Shown one piece after another: positions 45,070 through 54,533 of a stretch of DNA of 64,000 nucleotides. The position numbers and the translations under genes were made by a program. The notes under the pieces were generated by a model that ran no database searches, had not been told where the DNA came from, and saw nothing but the letters and a program-made list of their open reading frames with translations. Source of the stretch: Paraburkholderia saeva (lineage in GTDB: Bacteria; Pseudomonadota; Gammaproteobacteria; Burkholderiales; Burkholderiaceae); the NCBI RefSeq assembly GCF_907164555.1, contig NZ_CAJQZC010000005.1, forward strand, positions 310,001 through 374,000, written 5' to 3'. Within the stretch, counting starts at the first letter, position 1, and every line of letters begins with the position of its first letter.

Positions 45070-45768
45070 GTGACACGTATGTTGATGAGATTCTGGCGCA
45101 GCAACAAAAGCCTGATTGCCTTTCTTGCGCTGATGGTGCTGTTTCGCAGCGCCGTGGCCGACTGGAACGTCGTGCCGAGCGGCTCGATGCTGCCGACGAT
45201 CCGCGAAGGCGATCGTATTCTCGTCGACAAGATGGCGTACGACCTGCGCATTCCGCTCACGCACATTGCGATCGCGCACCTGCACGATCCGCAGCGGGGC
45301 GATATCGTGACGATCGATTCGTCGGCGGCGCATGAGCTGATCGTGAAGCGGCTGATCGGCTTGCCGGGCGACCGTATCGCGATGCGCGACAACGTGCTGT
45401 ACGTGAACGGCGTGCGCGCGGATTATCAGCCGATGCAGCAGCGGTCGTTGCCGGGCGATGCGCTGTCGCCGGGCGACTATCTGCGCGAGCGGTTTGGGAG
45501 TGTGTCGCACGTCGTGCGGCTCTCGGAGATCGCGCCGAGCCCGCGCCGCTCGTTCGGGCCGGTGACGGTGCCCGCGAATGCATATCTGATGCTGGGCGAC
45601 AATCGCGACGACAGCGCCGATTCGCGCTACTTCGGTTTTTTTCCGCGCAATGAGCTGATGGGACGTACGCGCCGCGTCGCCTACTCGCTCGACCCGGACC
45701 ACTTCTACAAGCCGCGCTTCGAGCGATTCGGCGCGGCGCTCGATGCGCAGGCGGCACGCGGCGGTTAA
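45070..45768 (+). CDS. lepB: Signal peptidase I
   Basis: A 232-residue type I signal peptidase that removes signal peptides at the periplasmic face. It has one N-terminal transmembrane helix (~14-30), the nucleophile Ser39 in PSGSMLPTIREGD (box B), the general base Lys93 in IVKRLIGLPGD (box D), and the box E GDNRDDSADSR. The chosen start is GTG 45070, with AGGAG at 45059-45063 and 6-nt spacing; ATG 45079 is the alternative. It is shorter than the E. coli enzyme (one rather than two N-terminal helices), so it may be a second, specialised copy. It converges on pyrD. Confidence 0.94.
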   Translation: MTRMLMRFWRSNKSLIAFLALMVLFRSAVADWNVVPSGSMLPTIREGDRILVDKMAYDLRIPLTHIAIAHLHDPQRGDIVTIDSSAAHELIVKRLIGLPGDRIAMRDNVLYVNGVRADYQPMQQRSLPGDALSPGDYLRERFGSVSHVVRLSEIAPSPRRSFGPVTVPANAYLMLGDNRDDSADSRYFGFFPRNELMGRTRRVAYSLDPDHFYKPRFERFGAALDAQAARGG

Positions 45769-45802
45769 TCAGACCGCGACGCGCTGGCCTGTGTGGTCGC
45801 GC

Positions 45803-46837
45803 TTATACGTTCGCGTTCGCCAGCGCCTGCGCGCATTCGGCGACGAGCGCCGGGCCGCGATAGATGAACCCGGTGTAAAGCTGCACGAGCGAAGCGCCGG
45901 CGGCGAGTTTCGCGCGGGCATCGGCGCCCGAAAAAATCCCGCCGACGCCGATGATCGGCACTGCATCGCCGACTTCCGCACGCAACTTGCGGATCACAAC
46001 GTTGGACGCATCGAACACCGGCCGGCCCGACAGCCCGCCGGTTTCGTCCGCATGCGGGAGTCCCTTGACCGCTTCGCGCGAGAGCGTCGTGTTCGTGGCG
46101 ATCACGCCTTCGAAGCGGTGACGCAAGAGCGTATCGGCGATCGACTTGATCTGCTCGTCGTCGAGATCCGGGGCGATTTTCAGCGCGAGCGGCACCAGCT
46201 TGCCGTGCAGGTCGGCGAGACGCTGCTGCTTGTCCTTCAGCGCGGCGAGGAGCGCATCGAGTTCGTCCGCGCCCTGCAACTGGCGCAGGTTCTTCGTATT
46301 CGGCGACGAGATGTTGACCGTCACGTAGCTCGCGAACGGATACACGCGCTCGAGACAGTACAGGTAGTCTTCGGCGGCGCGCTCGATCGGCGTGTCGGCG
46401 TTCTTGCCGATGTTCAGGCCGAGGATGCCGCGATAGCGCGCGGCCTGCACGTTCTTCACGAACTGGTCGACGCCCGCGTTGTTAAAGCCCATGCGGTTGA
46501 TGACCGCGTTGGCCTCCGGCAGGCGGAACATGCGCGGGCGCGGATTGCCCGGCTGCGCGCGCGGCGTGACCGTGCCCACTTCGATCGAGCCGAAGCCGAG
46601 TGCGGCCAGACCGTCGATGCACGCGCCGTCCTTGTCGAGCCCGGCGGCGAGGCCAACCGGATTGCGGAACGTCAGACCCATGACAGTGCGCGGCGCGTCG
46701 GGCACACGCGGCGCGAGCGCGCCGGCAAGGCCGGTACGGCCGGCGGCGCCGAGCATGCGTAGCGTCAGATGGTGAGCGTCTTCCGCGTCCATGCGAAAGA
46801 GCTGGGCGCGCACGAGCGGATACAGGGAGCTGAACAA
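45803..46837 (-). CDS. pyrD: Dihydroorotate dehydrogenase (quinone), class 2
   Basis: A 344-residue FMN enzyme at the inner membrane oxidising dihydroorotate to orotate with quinone in pyrimidine synthesis. The N-terminal amphipathic helices ([20 protein letters not shown]) mark class 2. Core motifs are [56 protein letters not shown] with the catalytic Ser, [11 protein letters not shown] and [13 protein letters not shown]. The start is taken as TTG 46837, matching the usual family N-terminus; GTG 46852 is possible. It is downstream of bpt on the same strand. Confidence 0.96.
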   Translation of the reverse strand: MFSSLYPLVRAQLFRMDAEDAHHLTLRMLGAAGRTGLAGALAPRVPDAPRTVMGLTFRNPVGLAAGLDKDGACIDGLAALGFGSIEVGTVTPRAQPGNPRPRMFRLPEANAVINRMGFNNAGVDQFVKNVQAARYRGILGLNIGKNADTPIERAAEDYLYCLERVYPFASYVTVNISSPNTKNLRQLQGADELDALLAALKDKQQRLADLHGKLVPLALKIAPDLDDEQIKSIADTLLRHRFEGVIATNTTLSREAVKGLPHADETGGLSGRPVFDASNVVIRKLRAEVGDAVPIIGVGGIFSGADARAKLAAGASLVQLYTGFIYRGPALVAECAQALANANV

Positions 46838-46892
46838 AGGGGAACTGAACACAGGACGAAGCCGGGCGGCCGGAAAATGAGAACCCGCTATT

Positions 46893-47741
46893 TTAGCCGA
46901 TGCCGCCGCCGCGCCTGCCGTCGGGTTGGGTATCGGGTTTCGCATACGCGGCGGCGCCGACCGGAGAAAGATCGATGTTCGCGGTGTCGAGCACTTTCCA
47001 GAGACCGTCGTGCAACCCTTCAAGCGGCCGGAAATTCGCCTTGTACGCCATCTTCTGGCTCTCGCGAATCCAGTAGCCGAGGTACACGTAGGGCAGGTTC
47101 AGGCTGCGTGCCTGCTCGATCTGCCAGAGGATGTTGTACGTGCCGAAGCTCGCGTGATGCTGGTCCGGATCGAAAAACGTATACACGGACGACAGCCCGT
47201 CGCCGAGGATGTCGATCATGCTGACCATCCGCAGGACGCCCGGGAGATCGGGATGGCCGCCATGCGGCGCTTCGCGGAACTCGACGAGCCGCGAATTGAT
47301 CCGGCTTTGCAGCAGGAACTGCTCGTACTGGTCGCGGCTGTCGCGATCCATGCCGCCGCCCGCGTGCCGCGCCGACTGGTAACGCATGTAAAGCGCGTAG
47401 TGTTCTTCGTCGTAGTGGAGCGGCGCGACGGACGCGATCAGCTGGCCATGCTTCTTCCACACGCGCCGTTGCGTGCGGTTCGGCTCGAAGCGCTCGACCG
47501 GCACGCGCACCGGCACGCACGCGCGGCAGCCGTCGCAGTAGGGGCGATAGGTGAAGACGCCCGAGCGCCGGAAGCCCGCCTTGACGAGTTCCGTGTAGAC
47601 GTCCGAGTTGATCAGATGACTGGGCGTGGCAACCTGCGAGCGTGCGATACGCCCTTCCAGATAACTGCAAGGGTAAGGCGCTGTTGCGTAGAATTGCAGC
47701 GCCGAAAGCGGTGACAGCGGCAGCTCATTCGGGTGAGTCAC
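46893..47741 (-). CDS. bpt: Aspartate/glutamate leucyltransferase (Bpt/Ate family)
   Basis: A 282-residue aminoacyl-tRNA--protein transferase of the bacterial N-degron pathway. Bpt enzymes attach Leu to proteins with N-terminal Asp or Glu, marking them for ClpS/ClpAP. The N-terminal ATE domain has [20 protein letters not shown] and the cysteine set in [17 protein letters not shown]. The C-terminal GNAT-like domain has [20 protein letters not shown]. The start is GTG 47741 (reading [20 protein letters not shown]); the frame continues to 47810 without family similarity. It lies between aat and pyrD on the same strand. Confidence 0.95.
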   Translation of the reverse strand: MTHPNELPLSPLSALQFYATAPYPCSYLEGRIARSQVATPSHLINSDVYTELVKAGFRRSGVFTYRPYCDGCRACVPVRVPVERFEPNRTQRRVWKKHGQLIASVAPLHYDEEHYALYMRYQSARHAGGGMDRDSRDQYEQFLLQSRINSRLVEFREAPHGGHPDLPGVLRMVSMIDILGDGLSSVYTFFDPDQHHASFGTYNILWQIEQARSLNLPYVYLGYWIRESQKMAYKANFRPLEGLHDGLWKVLDTANIDLSPVGAAAYAKPDTQPDGRRGGGIG

Positions 47742-47870
47742 GTTGGCAGCTCTCGAAGCGTTTTCGGGTCCCGCAAAGCCGGCGGTACCTGAGCGGCGCA
47801 ATCCGGACAATCGCCTTCACGTGAGGCGCACTCCGCCGTTTGCACTTCAGTGTGTTCCGCAGTTTGCACA

Positions 47871-48608
47871 TCACGCCGCACGCGTGACGACGTCGGTCAG
47901 TACAGTCTTGTCGAAGCGCCAGGGTATGGACTGCGCATCGACCGAGGCACGGACATGCGCTACGAACGCCTTGCGCGCTATCTCGCGACCGCCGAGCGAA
48001 GCCAGATGCGACGTGTTCTGCTGGCAGTCTATCATTTCTATTTCGTGACGTCGCAGGTGAGCGACAAGCGCGGCGAGCGCGATTTTCGAGGCATCCGTGA
48101 CTTCGGCGAACATCGATTCGCCGAAGAACATGCGCCCGAACGACACGCCGTACAGGCCGCCGACGCGCCTGCCTTCGTGCCAGGTTTCGATACTGTGCGC
48201 ATCGCCCACGCGGTGCAGCGACGTATAGGCTTCGACGACATCGGCGGTGATCCACGTGCCGCGCTGGCCGTGGCGGGGCGCGAGTGCGCATGCGCGCATC
48301 ACGCTCGCGAAATCGTGATCGACGCGGATCTCCCATGCGTCGTCGCGCAGCACCCGTTTGAGCGTCTTTTTGAGCGAAGGCGAGACCTTGAACTCACCCG
48401 TCCGCAGGATCATGCGCGGGTCGGGGCTCCACCAGAGCACCGGCTGGCCATCCGAATACCACGGGAAAATGCCGCGCCGGTAGGCGTCGATGAGCCGCGA
48501 GGGCAGCAGGTCGGCGCTCGCGGCAAGGAGGCCGGGCGCGCCGCTTGCCGCCCCGAGCGCGCGCTCGACGGGCGGAAACGGATCGTCGGGTCCGAGCCAG
48601 GGCACCAT
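47871..48608 (-). CDS. aat: Leucyl/phenylalanyl-tRNA--protein transferase
   Basis: A 245-residue enzyme that adds Leu or Phe to proteins with N-terminal Lys or Arg, the other branch of the bacterial N-degron pathway. Family motifs are [20 protein letters not shown] near residue 45, [16 protein letters not shown] near 120, [18 protein letters not shown] near 155 and [18 protein letters not shown] near 200. ATG 48608 gives the normal length. It starts 13 bp after the NUDIX gene and is followed by bpt, so both N-degron transferases are likely made from one transcript. Confidence 0.96.
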   Translation of the reverse strand: MVPWLGPDDPFPPVERALGAASGAPGLLAASADLLPSRLIDAYRRGIFPWYSDGQPVLWWSPDPRMILRTGEFKVSPSLKKTLKRVLRDDAWEIRVDHDFASVMRACALAPRHGQRGTWITADVVEAYTSLHRVGDAHSIETWHEGRRVGGLYGVSFGRMFFGESMFAEVTDASKIALAALVAHLRRHEIEMIDCQQNTSHLASLGGREIARKAFVAHVRASVDAQSIPWRFDKTVLTDVVTRAA

Positions 48609-48621
48609 GCTCGCGGACCGC

Positions 48622-49167
48622 TCAGCCGTCGCGCAGCGAGCGGAAGATGTCGCCGGTGTGCAGGCCGTAGTTGCCTGACGCACGATCGGCGAAGAAGAAC
48701 CGGAGTGTCTGGCCGACCGTCGGGAACGCGATGTCGTCCCACGGAATTTCGTGTTCCTCGAAGAGGCGCACTTCGAGGCTTTCCTCGCCGGCGGCGACGT
48801 CGAGGTCGAGCAGTCGCGCCATGTAGAAGAGGTGCACCTGATGCACATGCGGCACGTTGAGGAGCGAGAACAGGTTCTGCACTTCGACGCGCGCCCCAGC
48901 TTCTTCCAGCGTTTCGCGCGACGCCGCTTCGGCCGTGGTTTCGCCCATTTCCATGAAGCCCGCGGGGAGCGTCCAGTAGCCGTAACGCGGTTCGATCGCG
49001 CGGCGGCACAGCAGCACCTTGTCGTCCCACACGGGAACGGTGCCGACCACGTTGCGCGGATTCTGATAGTGCACGGTACCGCAATCAGCGCAAATGAAGC
49101 GCTCGCGGTTGTCGCCGGGCGGAATGCCGAGGCTGACTGCGTGGCCGCAGACGGAGCAGAATTTCAT
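48622..49167 (-). CDS. NUDIX hydrolase with N-terminal zinc ribbon
   Basis: A 181-residue protein. An N-terminal zinc ribbon ([10 protein letters not shown] ... [14 protein letters not shown]: two CxxC pairs) precedes a NUDIX domain with the box [23 protein letters not shown], whose REXXEE residues bind the metal. This is the layout of NADH-pyrophosphatase-like (NudC-related) enzymes, though shorter than NudC. ATG 49167 is selected because the zinc ribbon begins at once. It is the first gene of the group NUDIX-aat-bpt-pyrD. The substrate is not certain. Confidence 0.93.
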   Translation of the reverse strand: MKFCSVCGHAVSLGIPPGDNRERFICADCGTVHYQNPRNVVGTVPVWDDKVLLCRRAIEPRYGYWTLPAGFMEMGETTAEAASRETLEEAGARVEVQNLFSLLNVPHVHQVHLFYMARLLDLDVAAGEESLEVRLFEEHEIPWDDIAFPTVGQTLRFFFADRASGNYGLHTGDIFRSLRDG

Positions 49168-49201
49168 GGAAAAGGGGAGGAGGAACGGTGATGGGAGTTT
49201 A

Positions 49202-50953
49202 TCACCGGGGCGGGTGTTCACGCCGGCCGACGGTTGTCGCGGGCGCTACCCGGGCAGCGGCCTGGGCCGGATCTGCGTGGAAGTCATCCGGAACGGGCCA
49301 GAATCCGGCCGGTATATTGCCGGAATCCGCCGGGAAATGCCCTGGATATGCCCTGGATATGCGTGGGTCGGCCTGGCGGCACGCGCGGCGTTCGAACAGT
49401 GACCAGTCGGGTACTTCCTTCACAAGCACTACGTCGCATTCGTCGTTCTTGAAGAGCGTCGCAGGGAGCGGTTTCGTGTGGCGCACGAAGAAATAGCGGT
49501 ACACGCGGCCGTCCACGGCGTGCCAGTCGAAACCTTCCGCCGTCGATTCCTGCGGACCCGGCCTTACCGCGGGCACGCGATCTGGCCGGAAGCGCACGAT
49601 CTGCGGGAGGAAGAAAGCAAAGTTGAAATCGACGAAACCGTGCCGCTCGGCCTGATACCACAGCGGAAACGTGTGGTAGGTCCAGAGGTTGTGGACGATC
49701 GGGCTTTCAGGCGCGAAGATCAGGCTGAGCGCGCGCTGGCCCGGTTCGGTCGTCGAAAGCAATGTTTCGAACGGCGCGTTCTCGACGGCGAAGCGATGTT
49801 CGCGCACCGCCAGTACGCCCAGATACGACCAGCAGAACAGCACGATCACGAGTTGAGTGAGCCGCACGACCACCGGCGACGCTGCGCGTCTTGCGAAAGC
49901 GGGGTCAGCCTGAAACATCAGCGCATAGAGGGGCAACAGGAAGATCGGGAAGCGCTGATAGAGAAGTGCAATGCCGAGCGCGTCGGACGGCGCACAAAAC
50001 CAGACGAACACCATTGCGAGCATCGGCAGCCATGCCGTCGGGTCGCGGTAGTTGAGCTTCGCGCGCAGCAGCCACGGCGCCGCCAGCAGGAACGCCGCGC
50101 CGATCAGGAAGTACGCGTCCTTCATCTCGGTGGCGAGCGTGTAGAGCACGAAGTTGTAGACGCGGTGCCAGCCGAACGGACCGGTCCAGTCCCATGCCAT
50201 GCCCGACGAAGCCTGCGTCGCCGCCCCCTGTATGACAAGATCGTTTTGACGCACGTAGATCAGATAGCCGAGTGTCAGCGCGGCGAGCAGCACGTACGGA
50301 ACAAGCGCACGGATGATACGCGCCGGTTGTCGCGTGAAGCACGGAATAAACGCCGCGCCGACGGCGCACGCGAATACGAATACGAGTCCATGCGAGAAAA
50401 ACATCACCACGCCGGTGACGGTCAGACTGATTCCGCCCACGATGCCAGGCGCACGCGCAAAGCGTCGCGCGAGGAGCAGGAAGTAAAGTCCGACCGGCAC
50501 GGCAAGCAGATACGTATAGAAGCCGTATTGATACGCAAAGCCAAAAAAGCCAGGTACGAATAGCCAGTCGAGTCTCGCATCGGCTTCGTATTCCTTGCGG
50601 AGTGCCACGCCCGCTGCGACGTACGCGTAGAACGCGAGCATCATGAAGAGCTTCATCGCGCTCACGACCGGTATCACGTACGACAGCACGAACGCGAGGC
50701 CGTACCCGAGCAGATAGGGCGTGAAGTAGTTGGCGCGCACGAGATCGGCCCACGCCGACGTACCGCTCACCAGATCATGCAACAGCGCGACCTGGGCCGC
50801 GTGCTGAGGCAGATCGCCCATCGGCGGACGCGGCGCGATCCAGAACAGCGCGCCAGCCATCAGCACTGTGGCGATGAAGAGAATCCGGCAGAGCCACGCA
50901 CCCGTACCGTGGTGACGATCGACAGAAGCGAGTGAAGCGGAAGCGGTATTCAT
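49202..50953 (-). CDS. Multi-pass membrane protein with C-terminal read-on extension
   Basis: A 583-residue protein with about 11-12 membrane segments over residues ~20-430 and a soluble C-terminal part. An early periplasmic loop has PRPPMGDLPQHAAQVALLHD, the acidic/His loop style of GT-C glycosyltransferase-like proteins. It is a paralogue of the partial protein at 1-1026. The paralogue stops right after DWSLFERIACR; this one reads on for 57 residues (from QADPRISRAY) because the codon corresponding to TAG is CAG. The extension is Pro/Ala-rich and its DNA holds a short tandem repeat. Function unknown. Confidence 0.8.
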   Translation of the reverse strand: MNTASASLASVDRHHGTGAWLCRILFIATVLMAGALFWIAPRPPMGDLPQHAAQVALLHDLVSGTSAWADLVRANYFTPYLLGYGLAFVLSYVIPVVSAMKLFMMLAFYAYVAAGVALRKEYEADARLDWLFVPGFFGFAYQYGFYTYLLAVPVGLYFLLLARRFARAPGIVGGISLTVTGVVMFFSHGLVFVFACAVGAAFIPCFTRQPARIIRALVPYVLLAALTLGYLIYVRQNDLVIQGAATQASSGMAWDWTGPFGWHRVYNFVLYTLATEMKDAYFLIGAAFLLAAPWLLRAKLNYRDPTAWLPMLAMVFVWFCAPSDALGIALLYQRFPIFLLPLYALMFQADPAFARRAASPVVVRLTQLVIVLFCWSYLGVLAVREHRFAVENAPFETLLSTTEPGQRALSLIFAPESPIVHNLWTYHTFPLWYQAERHGFVDFNFAFFLPQIVRFRPDRVPAVRPGPQESTAEGFDWHAVDGRVYRYFFVRHTKPLPATLFKNDECDVVLVKEVPDWSLFERRACRQADPRISRAYPGHFPADSGNIPAGFWPVPDDFHADPAQAAARVAPATTVGRREHPPR

Positions 50954-51058
50954 TGTTAACCTCGTTTACCGGGCACGTTCACCGCACATGCGAAACGCTG
51001 CTGCATTCATTGTCGCGATCGTCTCCAGCCTGTGCAACGGGAATGCCTTGCTGGCCGC

Positions 51059-51418
51059 TCAGGCCTGCGGCGTAACCGATGAAAAAAGGAGAAACACGCC
51101 CACCAGCAGGAAGCCCGCGCCGGTCAGCGTCCTTAACGTCAATGCCTCGTTGCTCACCACGCCGAAGACAAAAATTTCGAATACCGTAACGCCAACCATC
51201 AACGGATATGCGACGCTCAGTTCGATCTTTTTGAGCGCGATGGCATAAAAAATAAAGCCAAGGCCGTAGGCGCCCAGCGCGCCGACACGCAACAGCATGG
51301 CCTGGTTGAACAGTGCGGAAAGGTGGCTGAAATCGTCAGCCGATTTGCCGGCGACCCGAAGCAGCACACTCGCCGTTGCACTACAGGTGCCGCTTAGCAG
51401 CAGAAATATTATGTACAT
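51059..51418 (-). CDS. Small EamA/SMR-type membrane transporter
   Basis: A 119-residue protein with four transmembrane helices (MYIIFLLLSGTCSATASVLL; ALGAYGLGFIFYAIALKKI; AYPLMVGVTVFEIFVFGVV; GAGFLLVGVFLLFSS). The size and the helix 3 motif SVAYPLMVG match SMR/EamA half-size transporters such as ArnE/ArnF or spermidine exporters, which work as dimers. There is no conserved Glu in helix 1 as in EmrE, so a drug-pump role is less likely than metabolite or lipid transport. It lies just left of the integrated element. Confidence 0.85.
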   Translation of the reverse strand: MYIIFLLLSGTCSATASVLLRVAGKSADDFSHLSALFNQAMLLRVGALGAYGLGFIFYAIALKKIELSVAYPLMVGVTVFEIFVFGVVSNEALTLRTLTGAGFLLVGVFLLFSSVTPQA

Positions 51419-51756
51419 TGTGGCGTGTCGCTGGCGTCAGGAGTCGGCGTGCCGCATCGACACGAATCGACACTGTGCGGCACTGCGTTTTCGCAAAACA
51501 TACAGGGACGACGATTTGACGTGTGTTCGCTAACCCACGTCGCGCAATATCCGAGGGATCAGGGGGGCGCAGAAGGGAGCGAACGAGCGATTGAGAACGA
51601 CGTTTTGCAGCCGGAGAGCGGGCACGCAGCGAGAGCCGCGGCGACCGAAAGGGACGAGCAGAAAGCAAAGATCAAAAACAAAAAGCCCATCGCAGAGATG
51701 GGCTTTGAATTCTTTCGAGGACTGGCTTTAGACCATTCACACGCGACTTGTTTGAA
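51419..51756. other. Chromosomal intergenic region left of the element
   Basis: 338 bp holding the promoter area of the small transporter and the terminator at 51673-51706, which fits the original 3' flank of the tRNA-fMet gene. No gene is seen. Confidence 0.5.
51673..51706 (-). terminator. Terminator of the original tRNA-fMet transcript
   Basis: On the minus strand: AAAGCCCATC-TCTGC-GATGGGCTTT followed by TTGTTTTTG. It lies about 50 bp beyond the 3' end of the tRNA-fMet fragment, so before integration it would have terminated the tRNA gene. Confidence 0.88.
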
Positions 51757-51806
<50 letters not shown>

Positions 51807-51942
51807 TTTCACCGGGTTACTACGGGTTACGTCTGGCTACCAGTGTTTTAAAATCAACGACTTATGGATATGATGGGCTGCTGATGTTGCTCGCCGTCTA
51901 CGGCGGCTATTGCCCAAAATTAACCCAAAAAGAGTCGAAACC

Positions 51943-53304
51943 ATGCCCAGACCCCGTTCGCGCGTCGAAATCAACCGCGACTTCATGCGCGCCCTCGCGC
52001 CTTCAGGAACCTTTCAGGAATACGCCGACTCGGCGCTGACCGGTTTCACCGTGCGCGTCACGCCCGCCGGGGCGATCCAGTACAACCTGCGGTACCGCAA
52101 GCCTGACGGTTCGTTCGGGCGCAAGCGGATCGGCCGCTGGCCGGAAATGTCCGCGGCGCAGGCTCGTGACGCGGTGCGCCTCGAACTCGAACAGACCCCG
52201 CAGAAGCAGGACACGCCCGCCGTGGTCGAGGAAAAGAAGCGCCGGCGCGTCGAGAGCGTGCGGCGCGCGCACGGCTGCCCCAGCCTGCGGACCTTCCTCG
52301 ACGCCGACTATGTGGGTTATCTCGAAGCGAACGACATCAGCACGGCCAATGCCAATGTCATCCGCTCGTCATTTGAGGACCTGCTCGACCGGCCGCTCAA
52401 TGAGCTCACGCCCTGGGTGCTTGAAAGCTGGAAAGCGCGCACCGCGAAAACTGGCGTCAAACCGAAGACCATCGCAAACAAGTTGCACGCGCTGCAAGGT
52501 TTGCTGCGCGTCGCCGTCAAGGCCGGTCACCTTACCGACAACCCGGCGAAAGAGGTCCCGCGCAACGGCCGCGCCGATGTCGTCGTGCGCTATCTGTCCG
52601 CCGACGAACGTGAAAGGCTGTATGCGGCAATGACTGTGCGCGAGGAAGCCAACCGCGACGCACGGCACCGCACCATCGCGCACCGCCGGATGCGCAAGCT
52701 GCCCGCCCCGCCATCGCTGCGCCACGTGCGCTACACCGATCACCTGCAGCCGCTCGTCGTGACGGCGCTTCACACCGGCATGAGAAAAGGCGAACTGCTC
52801 GCGCTCGAATGGGCCGATGTCGACCTCGAGGTCCGCACGATCCATGTGCGGCGCGGCACGACCAAGGATGACGAACGGCGCGACATCCCGATTACCGACG
52901 AACTGTTCGAGTGTTTCACCACATGGAAGCCGCTCGCGCACCGCGTGTATGTGTTCGGCAACCGCGAGACCGACGCGCGGCTCACGGACTTCTCGAACGC
53001 GTGGGAGGCGCTGCTGGAGGCCGCACAGATCCCGAACTTCCGCTTTCACGACTGCCGGCACGACTACGCAAGCAAGCTGGTCGCAGCGGGCGTCGACCTG
53101 AACCGCGTGCGCGCGCTGCTCGGTCACGCCGACCTGAAAACGGTGCTGCGCTACGCGCATCTGGCACCCGACCATCTGCACGAAGCAATCGACCGGACCT
53201 TCAACGCGCCGCGTCGGGAGTCGAAGCGCAAGCGCGCACCGACCGCCGTTGCGCTGCTCGACACCCCAAAAAAGGCGCGTGTTCGTGCGGTGCGTGCGTC
53301 ATGA
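51943..53304 (+). CDS. Tyrosine recombinase/integrase
   Basis: A 453-residue phage-type integrase. It has an N-terminal Arm-binding-like domain (GFTVRVTPAGAIQYNLRYR, a DUF4102-like opening), a core-binding domain (~105-200) and a catalytic domain. The active-site set is complete: Arg281 (TGMRKGEL), His369 and Arg372 (FHDCRHDYAS), His395 (LGHADLKT) and nucleophile Tyr404 (LRYAH). The chosen ATG is 51943; an in-frame TTG at 51910 is possible. It is the first gene next to the left attachment site, the end distal to the intact tRNA. Its stop overlaps the next gene by 4 bp. Confidence 0.95.
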   Translation: MPRPRSRVEINRDFMRALAPSGTFQEYADSALTGFTVRVTPAGAIQYNLRYRKPDGSFGRKRIGRWPEMSAAQARDAVRLELEQTPQKQDTPAVVEEKKRRRVESVRRAHGCPSLRTFLDADYVGYLEANDISTANANVIRSSFEDLLDRPLNELTPWVLESWKARTAKTGVKPKTIANKLHALQGLLRVAVKAGHLTDNPAKEVPRNGRADVVVRYLSADERERLYAAMTVREEANRDARHRTIAHRRMRKLPAPPSLRHVRYTDHLQPLVVTALHTGMRKGELLALEWADVDLEVRTIHVRRGTTKDDERRDIPITDELFECFTTWKPLAHRVYVFGNRETDARLTDFSNAWEALLEAAQIPNFRFHDCRHDYASKLVAAGVDLNRVRALLGHADLKTVLRYAHLAPDHLHEAIDRTFNAPRRESKRKRAPTAVALLDTPKKARVRAVRAS

Positions 53305-53930
53305 GCGACTTGCACTTCGACGGCGCGACGCTTGCCGAACTGCGCGCGATGTATGAGGCGAGCGCCGAGGGGCGCGTAGACGACGAGGCGATCGACCTGT
53401 TCGTGCGCGAACTTGAGGACTGCGCGAGTACGGCGCCACAACTGGCAGCTGCGCAACTGCCGACGCAGAAGGAACGCGTACGGCAGTTCAACCGCGTCGC
53501 CGGTCATCTGATGGACCTGCATGAAGCGCTCAGCGAGCTCGACTCAGCGGCACGCGGCTGGTGGCTCAAGGAAATCACGAACGCTCTTCCGGGCGTGGGC
53601 CGAACCGACGTGCCCGCGGCCGCATTCATGGCGCAGATGCAGCTGCTCGCCCCGGACCTGCTGACCGGCCTGCAGCAGCTCCAGCTCGTCACGCAGCATG
53701 CCGCGCGCACGCTGCCGAAAGCGGTGCGACCGGAGCGCCCGGCGATGTTCGCGGCGCGCGGTGTCATCTACACGTTTGAGAATCACCTGCTACCGGTCGA
53801 GGCTGGCGAGAACAGCTTCGCCGCCGCTGCGCTACGTGCGGTGCTGCGTCTGATGGACACTACTGCCGACGAAGCCACGCGCGTGGGCTACTGGCTGCAG
53901 AAGGCCGTCGGCGAACGCCCGTATCCGTAG
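53301..53930 (+). CDS. Hypothetical protein coupled to the integrase
   Basis: A 209-residue soluble, mostly helical protein (SDLHFDGATLAELRAMYEAS at the start; LQQLQLVTQHAARTLPKAVR in the middle). No family is recognised. Its ATG overlaps the integrase stop codon (ATGA at 53301-53304), so it is translationally coupled to the integrase and may influence integration, excision or element control. It is followed by a terminator. There is no signal peptide or membrane segment. Confidence 0.8.
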   Translation: MSDLHFDGATLAELRAMYEASAEGRVDDEAIDLFVRELEDCASTAPQLAAAQLPTQKERVRQFNRVAGHLMDLHEALSELDSAARGWWLKEITNALPGVGRTDVPAAAFMAQMQLLAPDLLTGLQQLQLVTQHAARTLPKAVRPERPAMFAARGVIYTFENHLLPVEAGENSFAAAALRAVLRLMDTTADEATRVGYWLQKAVGERPYP

Positions 53931-53955
53931 CACATCACGCCGCACGCTGCCAAAC

Positions 53956-53987
53956 AAAAAGCCGTCCAGAAACTGGGCGGCTTTTTT
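53956..53987 (+). terminator. Rho-independent terminator after the integrase unit
   Basis: AAAAAGCCGTCCAG-AAA-CTGGGCGGCTTTTTT. It separates the integrase pair from the regulator-replication genes and may work in both directions. Confidence 0.92.
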
Positions 53988-54051
53988 GTTAGAAATCCGG
54001 GTCGTCGCTCGCTACGCTAAAGGCATTCACCTCAAGTACTGGGAGTCTTCG

Positions 54052-54384
54052 ATGATCCGCACGAGTACGCCACACGCCGAAGTTGCCGAGGTCCCTGCCG
54101 CGTCTCCGGAGGACCGTTCCGGAACCGCGCATCACGCCGCCTATACACCGGGCGCGCTCTCGCTGCGGGAGTTTTGCGAGGCCTACGGCCTCAATCGCGC
54201 GACCGTCTTCAAGCTGCGCCGCGAGGGGCTTGGACCGGACGAACTGGTCGTCGGCCGGCGCATTCTGATCACGCACGCAGCGGCTCGCGAATGGGAAATG
54301 CGTATGCAGGCGCGCGCCCGTACCGAGCGGATCAAGCGCAACCAGGCAACCGGCAAATCGTCCGCGATAGTCGAACCGGCCTGA
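54052..54384 (+). CDS. AlpA/excisionase-like DNA-binding protein
   Basis: A 110-residue protein with a MerR-like/AlpA helix-turn-helix at about residues 38-80: LSLREFCEAYGLNRATVFKL, then the wing with VVGRRILITHAAAREWEMRM. The N-terminal 35 residues and the basic C-terminus (RARTERIKRNQ) are probably flexible. AlpA proteins are known as activators of satellite and prophage excision and as recombination directionality factors. ATG 54052 has GGGAG about 7 bp upstream. It precedes the initiator gene by 149 bp. It is more likely regulator or Xis than repressor, by size and fold. Confidence 0.75.
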   Translation: MIRTSTPHAEVAEVPAASPEDRSGTAHHAAYTPGALSLREFCEAYGLNRATVFKLRREGLGPDELVVGRRILITHAAAREWEMRMQARARTERIKRNQATGKSSAIVEPA

Positions 54385-54533
54385 GCGGAGGCCGCAATGT
54401 CCACCAACAAAAACGCCCGGCAGGACGGGCCGGGCGCGACGAGCACATCATGGAATGAATCGAGCGCGCAGAGCAGCGCGCCTTCGCAGCGTAGCGCTTC
54501 ATGCGCACGGCCGCAAGCCAGCGGGAAGCCGTC

